26,186 nucleotides of DNA from Sphingomonas sp. (GTDB lineage Bacteria > Pseudomonadota > Alphaproteobacteria > Sphingomonadales > Sphingomonadaceae), in NCBI GenBank assembly GCA_030146605.1, contig JASLBO010000535.1:1-26186 (forward strand), given 5' to 3'. Position numbers and translations under genes: made by a program. Positions 8,330 through 14,759 of this stretch are shown in pieces; positions within the stretch are counted from its first letter, which is position 1; every line of letters starts with the position of its first letter. Below the pieces are notes generated by a model. The model saw only the letters and a program-made list of their open reading frames with translations, was not told where the DNA came from and did no database searches.

Positions 8330-9991
8330 ATGCCAAAGCTGTCCCTGTTCGCGCGCCTGCTGGCCCCGCTCATTGCGCTCGCCGCGCCCGCCGTCGCCCG
8401 CGCCGATGCGCTGATCGACAACGTCAACGGCATGACGCTCGACGAGAAGGGACAGGTGGTCCGCTTCACCGGGCTGATGATGAACCGCGACGGCAAGATC
8501 ACCTATGTGCTGAAGAGCGGTGAGCGGCGCCCGAAGAAGATCGACTGGAAGATCGACATGGGCGGCAAGACCATGCTTCCCGGCATGATCGACGGCCACG
8601 GCCACGTCATGGGTCTGGGCGCGCAATTGCTCCGGCTCGATCTTTCCGACACGAACTCGCTCGAGGAGGCGCTGGCTAAAATCCGCACCTATGCGGCGGC
8701 GAATCCGACGCGGTGGATCCTCGGCGGCGGCTGGAATCAGGAGCGCTGGAAGCTCGGCCGCTTCCCGACCGCCGCGGAGCTCGACGCCGCCGTCGGCGAC
8801 CGCCCGGTGTGGCTCGAGCGCGTCGACGGCCATGCCGGCTGGGCCAATAGCCGCGCGATCGCGGCCGGCGGCATCACCGCGGCGACGAAGGACCCCAAAG
8901 GCGGGCGCATCGAGCGCGGTCCCGGCGGCCAGCCAGCGGGCGTGCTGGTCGATGCCGCAATGGACTTCGTCACCAGGACGATACCCGCGCCAACCCCGCG
9001 CGAACAGAACGCCGCCTTCCTGGCCGCGCAGGATCGGCTGCTCTCGCTCGGCATCACTGCGGCAGCGGATATGGGCACCACCCAGCCGGACTGGATGACC
9101 TTCCGCCGGATGGGAGATCTCGGGCTACTCAAGGTCAGGATCCTGAGCTACGCGGCGGGCGTCGAGACGGCGCTCGCAGTGGCGGGGCAAGGTCCCACGC
9201 CGTGGCTCTATGCCGAACGGCTGCGCATGGGCGGCATCAAGCTGCTCGCCGACGGCGCGCTCGGTTCGCGCGGCGCGTGGCTCAAGGCCGATTATGCCGA
9301 TGCTTCCGGAAACAAGGGACTGCCGTTCCTTACCGACGATCAGTTGCTCAACCTGATGATCCGCGGCGCGATGGACGGCTTTCAGATCGCGGTCCACGCG
9401 ATCGGTGACCGCGCCAACCAGCAGGTGCTCGATGCGATCGAGATTCTCTCGCAAACCTATAAGGGCGATCGCCGCTGGCGGATCGAGCATGCCCAGATCG
9501 TCGATCCCAGGGACCTGCCGCGGCTCGGCAAGTTCGGCACGATCGCATCGATGCAGCCGGTCCACCAGACCAGCGACATGCACATGGCCGAGGCACGGCT
9601 GGGGGAGGCGCGTCTCGCCGGCGCCTATGCGTGGCGGTCGATGCTGCAAAACGGTTCGCGGCTCGCCTTCGGATCGGACTTTCCGGTCGAAAGCCCCGAT
9701 CCCTGGGCCGGCTGGGCCGCGAGCTTCACCCGACAGGATGCGGGCGGCCAGCCCTTTGGCGGCTGGCGCGCGCAGGAAGCCGTGACTCGCGAGCAGGGCT
9801 GGGCCGGCTTCACCACCGGCGCCGCTTTTGCCGGCTTCGCCGAGGACAAGATCGGCCGGATCGCCGTCGGCATGCGCGCCGATTTCCTGATCCTCGACCG
9901 CGATCCGCTGCTCGCCGCGCCGGGCGACCTGCGCGCCACCAAGGTGATCGAGACCTGGGTCGGCGGCGACCGGGTGTGGCAGCGCAAATAG
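8330..9991 (+). CDS. Exported amidohydrolase, YtcJ-like (amidohydrolase family 3)
   Basis: A 553-residue metal-dependent hydrolase. I place the start at ATG 8330 because it yields a clean signal peptide (MPKLSLFARLLAPLIALAAPAVARA); the frame is open further upstream but that extension overlaps the divergent promoter gap. Family motifs run in order: GMIDGHGHVMGLG with the metal-binding HxH, WILGGGWNQERW, LLADGALGSRGAWL, and AVHAIGDRANQQVLDAIE. Then come WRIEHAQIVDP, SMQPVHQTSDMHMAEARLG, and FGSDFPVESPDPW with the late Asp ligand. Substrates in this family are mostly unknown (N-acyl, cyclic amide and other bonds). The HPP gene begins two bases after its stop, so the two are probably co-transcribed. 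Confidence 0.88.
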   Translation: MPKLSLFARLLAPLIALAAPAVARADALIDNVNGMTLDEKGQVVRFTGLMMNRDGKITYVLKSGERRPKKIDWKIDMGGKTMLPGMIDGHGHVMGLGAQLLRLDLSDTNSLEEALAKIRTYAAANPTRWILGGGWNQERWKLGRFPTAAELDAAVGDRPVWLERVDGHAGWANSRAIAAGGITAATKDPKGGRIERGPGGQPAGVLVDAAMDFVTRTIPAPTPREQNAAFLAAQDRLLSLGITAAADMGTTQPDWMTFRRMGDLGLLKVRILSYAAGVETALAVAGQGPTPWLYAERLRMGGIKLLADGALGSRGAWLKADYADASGNKGLPFLTDDQLLNLMIRGAMDGFQIAVHAIGDRANQQVLDAIEILSQTYKGDRRWRIEHAQIVDPRDLPRLGKFGTIASMQPVHQTSDMHMAEARLGEARLAGAYAWRSMLQNGSRLAFGSDFPVESPDPWAGWAASFTRQDAGGQPFGGWRAQEAVTREQGWAGFTTGAAFAGFAEDKIGRIAVGMRADFLILDRDPLLAAPGDLRATKVIETWVGGDRVWQRK

Positions 9992-9992
9992 A

Positions 9993-10676
9993 ATGCGTCT
10001 CAAAGATCGGCACTTCGCCCTGCTGCTCGCGGGGGCGAACTGGCGCGAACGGCTGATCGCGGGCGTGGGGGCGGTGATCGGCATCGGCCTGTGCGCGGCG
10101 ATCTCAACGTTGGCGGTGCCCAGCCACGGCCTGTTGCTCGCCGCCCCGCTCGGCGCGTCGGCGGTGTTGCTGTTCGCGGTGCCGTCGAGCCCGCTCGCCC
10201 AGCCCTGGCCGATCGTCGGAGGGAATATGGTCTCGGCGCTCGTCGGGGTCGTGGTGGCGCATCTGCTGGGAAGCGGGACGCTCGCCGTGGGAGTGGCGGT
10301 GGGCGCGTCCATACTGGCGATGTCGGTACTGCGCTGCCTGCACCCGCCCGGCGGCGGCACCGCGCTGCTGCCGCTGCTCGCGCCGACGGTGCTCGCACAG
10401 GGTTACGGCTTCGCGCTCCTGCCGGTCGGGCTCAATGCCGTCGCGCTCGTAGCGGTTGGCATCGCCTTTCACCGAGTCTCGGGCCACAGCTATCCGCACC
10501 GCCCGATGAAGATCGCGGATCGGCCACGGCTGCTGATGGAGGATATCGACGCCGCGCTGGCGGAATCGGGCGAGGCCTTCGACGTCAGCCGCGAGGATCT
10601 CGAGGCTTTGCTCGATCGCGCCGAACGCCACGCCGCGGCGCGGCGCATCGCAACCGGCAGGCCGCCGCGCACCTGA
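9993..10676 (+). CDS. HPP family integral membrane protein
   Basis: A 227-residue protein whose first ~160 residues contain four to five hydrophobic segments. It carries the family signature around CLHPPGGGTALLPLLAP, plus PLGASAVLLFAVPSSPLAQPWPIVGGN in the earlier part. The C-terminal ~60 residues are soluble and charged, without the CBS pair present in some HPP proteins. Related HPP proteins in cyanobacteria and plastids have been reported as nitrite transporters; extending that here is inference. The ATG follows the amidohydrolase stop by one base. The gene converges with the OsmC-like gene, 20 bases separating the stops. Confidence 0.87.
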   Translation: MRLKDRHFALLLAGANWRERLIAGVGAVIGIGLCAAISTLAVPSHGLLLAAPLGASAVLLFAVPSSPLAQPWPIVGGNMVSALVGVVVAHLLGSGTLAVGVAVGASILAMSVLRCLHPPGGGTALLPLLAPTVLAQGYGFALLPVGLNAVALVAVGIAFHRVSGHSYPHRPMKIADRPRLLMEDIDAALAESGEAFDVSREDLEALLDRAERHAAARRIATGRPPRT

Positions 10677-10696
10677 AGCGCGCGGCGGTCCCACAT

Positions 10697-11260
10697 TCAG
10701 CCGATCGCGAGCGTTCCGTTGATCCGGATCGGCCGTGCGAGGTTGAAGTAATTGGGCGAGGTCGCCAGCACAGCCTGATGGATCGCCTCGAACTGGTCGG
10801 GCGTGCCGTTGCCTGCGACTCGCACGATATAATCGAGCTGCTCGTAACCGGGCGCGATGCTGGCATCGAGACCCAGGAACCCGCGAAGGTCGAGTTGCCC
10901 CGTCGTCTCGATCTCCAGCCGGTCAAGCGTGATGCCCTGCATCGCCGCTCCAGCGACATAGCCGACGGTCATGCACGCATTGAGTGCCGCCATCAGCAGT
11001 TCCTGCGGATTGGGCGCGGTGTTGGTGCCAAGCAGTTCCAGCGGCTCGTCCGCCGCGATCTCGAACTCGCGCGCGATCTGCTCGCCGCCAAGGGCATAGC
11101 CCTTCACCTTGCTGGTGCTGCGCGTCTGGCCGTCCCAGCGCGTGCTCACCGAGAAGCGCACCTGCCCGAGTACCGGATCGTCGGCGACCGCCTGCACCGT
11201 CGCGCCGAGCACGTCGAGATCGAGGCCGTTCACTATATTACGCGTCATCACATCGTTCAT
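10697..11260 (-). CDS. OsmC-like protein lacking the second conserved Cys
   Basis: A 187-residue OsmC/Ohr-fold protein. The core shows RWDGQTRSTSKVKGYALGGE and LGTNTAPNPQELLMAALNACMTVGYVAGAAMQGITLDRLEIETTGQLDLRGFLGL. The first redox Cys is Cys96 in LNACMTVGY. The position of the second redox Cys near the C-terminal helix reads LATSPNYF, with Ser168 instead. OsmC and Ohr peroxidases use both cysteines to reduce organic hydroperoxides, so this one-Cys form may not be a classical peroxidase. AGGAG lies eight bases before ATG 11260. It follows the diiron gene by 26 bases on the same strand, so the two form an operon divergent from an AraC-type regulator. Confidence 0.88.
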   Translation of the reverse strand: MNDVMTRNIVNGLDLDVLGATVQAVADDPVLGQVRFSVSTRWDGQTRSTSKVKGYALGGEQIAREFEIAADEPLELLGTNTAPNPQELLMAALNACMTVGYVAGAAMQGITLDRLEIETTGQLDLRGFLGLDASIAPGYEQLDYIVRVAGNGTPDQFEAIHQAVLATSPNYFNLARPIRINGTLAIG

Positions 11261-11286
11261 CGTTCACTCTCCTGTAGATGGGACTT

Positions 11287-12195
11287 TCAGCAAAAGGCGG
11301 GCGCGACGGCGTCGATGCGATCACGCGCGCTCGGTGAGATCGCGCCGAGCGTGGCGCGGAAGTTGGGGTGGGTCATGCCGCTGCCGAGATAGGTCCAGCG
11401 CAGCGCCTGATGCTGGGCCGTGAGGAAACCCTCGCGCTCGGCGCCGAGCGATCGCCCGGCCACTGCCTCGAATGCGGTAAGGTTTAGCTCGGTCTGGGCC
11501 TTGCATCCGCCGTCGAGGAACATCCCGATCTCGAGATACTCGTCGATCGCCCGATCGATGCTCGCAGCGTCGCGGCCCTCGGCCAGCGCCTCGACCATCA
11601 GGGTGTCGAGCTTGGCGTGCTGCGCCTCTTCCATCCAGTGATGCCGCAGCAGGCTCCGGAACAGCGATTCCAGCCCGACCTCGTCGCGGACGCTTTCCAG
11701 ATAATGCGCCTGCGTCATCCATTCGATATGGAGCACCGCCAGCGCCACGCTCAGCGGGTCGTGGCGGAGTATCTCGGCTGCGATCGCTTCGGCCGGGCCG
11801 ATCATTCCGCACTCCACAGGGAATCCGCGCACGAACGCGGCATGAAAGCGCTTGAACAGATGGATGTGCTTGGCCTCTTCCGACGCGAAGCCGAGCAGCG
11901 CCCGGACGCGCTCATCGTCGTCGCGCAACTGCGGTCGCGCATGATCCAGCACAAAGGGCAGGATCATTTCCTCGATCAGCCCGAACATGCTCAGATATTC
12001 GTGACCGCGGATCTGGTTGAGCAGCAGCCGCTCGTCAGGCGCCACACCGGGTATGTCGGCGGTGCGCGCCAGCTTTTCGGGCAGGAATGGGCGGCGGAAG
12101 TCGAACGCTGCGCCTTCGGGCATTACGTCGTCGAGCTGCCACGCCGCGCGCGACGATGCCGCGAGCACGCCTGACCAGGTGAATTGATGGTACAT
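11287..12195 (-). CDS. Ferritin-like diiron protein of unknown function
   Basis: A 302-residue helical protein with the ligand pattern of a carboxylate-bridged diiron four-helix bundle. It has Glu75/76 in GLIEEMILPF, Glu107-x-x-His110 in ASEEAKHIHLF, Glu158 or Glu167 in HIEWMTQAHYLES, and Glu190-x-x-His193 in HHWMEEAQHAKLD. Two ExxH motifs plus preceding helix glutamates are what ferritin-like oxygenases, AurF-like N-oxygenases and related proteins show. I cannot place it in a specific subfamily. A strong AAGGAG precedes ATG 12195 by seven bases. Neighbours are an OsmC-like gene downstream, a possible 35-residue membrane peptide upstream, and a divergent AraC-type regulator. This setting suggests an inducible oxidative or oxygenation function, which is inference. 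Confidence 0.75.
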   Translation of the reverse strand: MYHQFTWSGVLAASSRAAWQLDDVMPEGAAFDFRRPFLPEKLARTADIPGVAPDERLLLNQIRGHEYLSMFGLIEEMILPFVLDHARPQLRDDDERVRALLGFASEEAKHIHLFKRFHAAFVRGFPVECGMIGPAEAIAAEILRHDPLSVALAVLHIEWMTQAHYLESVRDEVGLESLFRSLLRHHWMEEAQHAKLDTLMVEALAEGRDAASIDRAIDEYLEIGMFLDGGCKAQTELNLTAFEAVAGRSLGAEREGFLTAQHQALRWTYLGSGMTHPNFRATLGAISPSARDRIDAVAPAFC

Positions 12196-12222
12196 ATCGT
12201 TTCTCCTTGTAACCCTATGCCC

Positions 12223-12330
12223 TCAGGCAAAGGTCAGGGCGTGAAAGGTGAGGATCACCGCTGTCAGGATAGAGGCACCGGCAACGGCGGAGGGCCGCAC
12301 GCAAAGCAACGAACTGGAATAGAAGTTCAC
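12223..12330 (-). CDS. Small putative single-pass membrane peptide (35 aa)
   Basis: A 35-codon ORF starting at GTG 12330, preceded by GGAG seven bases upstream. The peptide is MNFYSSSLLCVRPS followed by a hydrophobic stretch AVAGASILTAVILTFHALTF, which reads as one membrane helix reaching the C-terminus. The frame continues upstream to ATG 12405 (60 residues), but that start has a weaker binding site and a polar extension. It lies 27 bases before the diiron gene on the same strand and so would be the first gene of that operon. No homologue is recognised; it could be a chance ORF in a leader. Confidence 0.45.
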   Translation of the reverse strand: MNFYSSSLLCVRPSAVAGASILTAVILTFHALTFA

Positions 12331-12405
12331 GAATAATCTCCATTGGTTATCCAGTGCCTTTAAGGCAGCTGGATTGTCGGTGTTCAGGCTGTTGATTGGC
12401 CGCAT

Positions 12406-12564
12406 GCGGAGGGCACCCCGACCCTTTCCGCACCGCGACTGCGACTTTATGGTGCCGAACTAGCCCCGGCCGGGCGAACGCGATATGATCGCCCGAACGA
12501 AAACATTGATCGATCGACCGGATCGGCAAGCGGGCCGCACGAACTGTGTTTCAGGGGATGTGGG
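12406..12564. promoter_or_regulatory. Divergent intergenic region between the diiron/OsmC operon and the AraC-type regulator
   Basis: About 160 bases separate the outward-reading starts, so promoters for both directions should lie here. A GATCGATC-centred palindromic patch around 12507-12515 is a possible operator. No promoter consensus is clear enough to mark. Confidence 0.4.
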
Positions 12565-13512
12565 ATGGACGTGCTCAGCGAGATGCTCGCGGCGCTGCGC
12601 CTGTCGGGTGGCGTATTCGTGGATGCGGAGTTCCGCGCACCCTGGACGGTGCTCTCAGACTATACGCCGGAAGATTGCGCTCCGTTCTTTCCGGTGCCGA
12701 GCCAACTGATCGCTTACCATTATGTGCGCTCTGGTTCGCTCACCTGCCGGATTGCCGATGGCCCGGCGCATGAGGTGCGTGCAGGCGAGATCGTCATCCT
12801 GCCGCACAATGTGCCGCATTATCTCCACGGCCCCGCCCCGTGGCCCGCGCCGATGGACACCCGGGCTGTGCTGCGCTCACTCGAAAACGGCATCCTGCGC
12901 CTGCGCGCCGGTGGCGAGGGCGAAGAAACAGCGATGTATTGCGGCTATCTGGGCACGACCACGCCCGACAATAGCTTGCTGCAGAGCCTGCCGCCCATGC
13001 TGGTGATCGGAATCGACGCGGCGCAAGGCGACTGGGTTGCCCGATCGATCGATTTCGCCGCGCACGGCGTCGCGACCAACGCGCCGGAGATGGTCGGCAA
13101 GCTCGCCGAGGGACTCTTCGCGGAGGCGGTGCGTCGCTATGTCGCCGAGCTGCCCGCCAACGAGCGTGGCTGGCTGGCGGGGCTTCGCGATCCTGCTGTC
13201 GGGCGCGCACTGGCGTTGATCCATAGTCGCTTCGCCGAAGGCTGGACCCTCGACTCGCTCGCGCGCGAAGCCGCGGTTTCCAAGACCGTGCTCGCTGAAC
13301 GCTTCCGTGCACTGCTGGATGAGTCGCCGATGCAATATTGCGCGCGCTGGCGAATGAAGGCGGCGGCAGAGATGCTGCTGGGCAACCGCCACAATGCGAG
13401 CAGCGTGGCCTATTCGGTAGGGTTCAATTCGGAAGCGGCGTTCAACCGCGCATTCAAGCGCGAGTTCGGCACGCCTCCAGCGACATGGGCGCGCGACGCG
13501 ATGGCTGCATAG
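12565..13512 (+). CDS. AraC-family transcriptional regulator with N-terminal cupin domain
   Basis: A 315-residue protein with a cupin-type sensor domain. YHYVRSGSLTCRIADGPAHEVRAGEIVILPHNVPHYLHG is the typical glycine/proline/histidine strand pattern, at about residues 50-92. A C-terminal AraC DNA-binding domain follows from about residue 215. Its first helix-turn-helix is WTLDSLAREAAVSKTVLAERFRALL, followed by SPMQYCARWRMKAAAEMLL, and the second is ASSVAYSVGFNSEAAFNRAFKREFGTPPATWAR. It is transcribed away from the small-peptide/diiron/OsmC operon and is the natural candidate to control it, as AraC proteins often activate a divergent operon. The inducer is unknown; a small molecule or oxidised compound bound by the cupin is possible. 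Confidence 0.92.
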   Translation: MDVLSEMLAALRLSGGVFVDAEFRAPWTVLSDYTPEDCAPFFPVPSQLIAYHYVRSGSLTCRIADGPAHEVRAGEIVILPHNVPHYLHGPAPWPAPMDTRAVLRSLENGILRLRAGGEGEETAMYCGYLGTTTPDNSLLQSLPPMLVIGIDAAQGDWVARSIDFAAHGVATNAPEMVGKLAEGLFAEAVRRYVAELPANERGWLAGLRDPAVGRALALIHSRFAEGWTLDSLAREAAVSKTVLAERFRALLDESPMQYCARWRMKAAAEMLLGNRHNASSVAYSVGFNSEAAFNRAFKREFGTPPATWARDAMAA

Positions 13513-13977
13513 CCCCGGGAGCAGCCATTCACCCGCGCCGGCATGCCGGTTCGGACCCCGCCCAATCGCTTCGCGGATGTCAAAAGGCTAAAACGCGCCG
13601 GCCTGCACTGGTAGAGCGGCAGCACGGGCGCATTTCCCGGTAATATCGAGACGAGGGCGAAAACCTAGATCGCCGCATGTGGCGAGTCGCGTATATATAT
13701 ACTGCCCCAGACCCTCCATACCGCACTTGAATCGTTACGGATGCAAACATATTTTGCGTCCATAATCAATAAGGCTCTGACGCACGCTTCAATAAATAAC
13801 AGATGTTGTTTACAGGTTGACTCATAGTGTATTGCAGAGAATTATTCTGACATGTCACGCTTGGAGTCGATTACTATCGACCTCGGAGCGGGTGGGGCGT
13901 GATCATGTCAGAAGGGCGCCATTGCACCCTGATGACGCAGCTTGTTGCAGACCACTTGCACAAGAGGAGTGTTTTCC
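13513..13977. promoter_or_regulatory. AT-rich leader region upstream of the peptide cluster
   Basis: This 465-base gap has no convincing gene. After the AraC stop it contains the palindrome CCGGCATGCCGG (13538-13549). From about 13681 to 13860 the composition becomes far more AT-rich than the surroundings, including the 12-bp palindrome GTATATATATAC (13691-13702) and AATAAATAA near 13790. The precursor ORF's ribosome binding site closes it. Confidence 0.5.
13817..13845 (+). promoter_or_regulatory. Candidate sigma70-like promoter for the precursor peptide
   Basis: TTGACT (13817-13822) is five of six to the -35 consensus and is followed after exactly 17 bases by AATTAT (13840-13845), four of six to the -10 consensus. 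Transcription would begin about 120 bases before the small ORF at 13978. The call is from pattern only. Confidence 0.35.
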
Positions 13978-14076
13978 ATGAAGAAAATCTCTGTCCTTAA
14001 GGCGCAGAAGCTGAAGACCACATCGGTAGCGCTATATCCGATCTGGGAATGCTGGCCCTTCCCGTTCTGGTTCTGA
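13978..14076 (+). CDS. Candidate RiPP-like precursor peptide (32 aa, Trp/Phe/Pro-rich C-terminus)
   Basis: A 32-codon ORF from ATG 13978 to TGA 14076 with a strong site, AAGAGGAG, eight bases upstream. The N-terminal part (MKKISVLKAQKLKTTSVAL) is Lys-rich and leader-like. The C-terminal 13 residues read YPIWECWPFPFWF: three Trp (23, 26, 31), three Phe, three Pro and a single Cys25. This composition is very unusual for a random ORF or an ordinary protein. It is the first ORF of a run containing a PqqD-like/M50 protease and a TPR protein, which supports a role as the substrate matured by those genes. I know no family match. It could also be a secreted signal peptide or a leader-peptide regulator. 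Confidence 0.7.
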   Translation: MKKISVLKAQKLKTTSVALYPIWECWPFPFWF

Positions 14077-14083
14077 TCGGTTC

Positions 14084-14120
14084 GCGAAGGACGGGCCGGC
14101 CTGGCCGGATCGTCCTTCGC
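14084..14120 (+). terminator. Strong hairpin after the precursor ORF, possible attenuator
   Basis: GCGAAGGAC (14084-14092) pairs perfectly with GTCCTTCGC (14112-14120). Inside, CCGGCC and GGCCGG can extend the stem across a small internal loop. It starts eight bases after the precursor stop. No T-tract follows, so it may slow or partly stop transcription, or protect the upstream mRNA end, and so set precursor above downstream genes. Confidence 0.6.
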
Positions 14121-14185
14121 ATCGCCGATTCTGGTTGGCGGCAGCAGCGGCGCGTGGCTGAGCGGAATGTGCGGGGGAGAGGCTG

Positions 14186-14698
14186 ATGGGATGTCGGAGA
14201 GTTGCGTGGATCGTGTCGACACTGATTGCTGTCCAGGCCGGGATACCGGCGTCGCCCGTTGATGCGGCGGATGCTGCGCCGGTCGCGCTGACAATCCGAC
14301 AAACCCGGCCCGAACCTTCCCGGGAGGAGGCGCTTGTTCGCCTCATCGGCGACTTCGTGCAGGCCCAACGGGCATTTGACGTGAGCCGGCTGACCGAACT
14401 GACCACCGCCGACTATCTCGAAATTTCGCCCGTGGGCGAGGTGGACAATCGCGAGAAGATGCTGGGCTTCTATGCTCCCGAAAAAAAATCGGCGGCGCCG
14501 GCGATCGAAATTCGGGAGCCGGTGGTGCGCGTTTTCGGAAACGCGGCAATCGTTGTCGCGAGGCTAGCCTACACCATCCAGCCCCCGGGCCAGGCGCAGC
14601 GGGTGATGGAGCTTCGTACGACCTTCGTGGCGCATTGGCGGGCGGGTGGCTGGAAGCTCGTATCAGCACAATATACCGCGATCCGGGCGGCAAAGTGA
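14186..14698 (+). CDS. Exported NTF2-like (SnoaL/DUF4440-type) protein
   Basis: A 170-residue protein with an N-terminal signal peptide (MGCRRVAWIVSTLIAVQAG, cleavage near ASPVDAA). The NTF2-like fold is suggested by EEALVRLIGDFVQAQRAFDVSRLTELTTADYLEISPVGEVDNREKMLGFY, IEIREPVVRVFGNAAIVVARLAYTIQ, and RTTFVAHWRAGGWKLVSAQYTAI. These small alpha-beta cone proteins act as enzymes or binding modules; no catalytic set can be assigned. GGGGGAGA lies five bases before the ATG. The gene contains an A8 run (14481-14488) that is in frame as written. It sits between the candidate precursor and the M50 gene, so a periplasmic role in handling the peptide is plausible but unproven. Confidence 0.75.
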   Translation: MGCRRVAWIVSTLIAVQAGIPASPVDAADAAPVALTIRQTRPEPSREEALVRLIGDFVQAQRAFDVSRLTELTTADYLEISPVGEVDNREKMLGFYAPEKKSAAPAIEIREPVVRVFGNAAIVVARLAYTIQPPGQAQRVMELRTTFVAHWRAGGWKLVSAQYTAIRAAK

Positions 14699-14759
14699 GC
14701 AAGCGGGTTCTCGATCGCGTCCCGGTGGCTGACTGGCGCAGCGATAGGAAGGCACACCG

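Noticed and set aside
13741..13827. 28-codon ORF starting MQTYFASIINKAL in the AT-rich region
   Set aside because: No ribosome binding site is present, and it runs into the candidate promoter.
13905..14000. 31-codon ORF (MSEGRHCTLMTQL...) overlapping the start of the candidate precursor
   Set aside because: It has a poorer ribosome binding site, overlaps the RBS and first codons of the better ORF, and lacks a leader/core-like layout.
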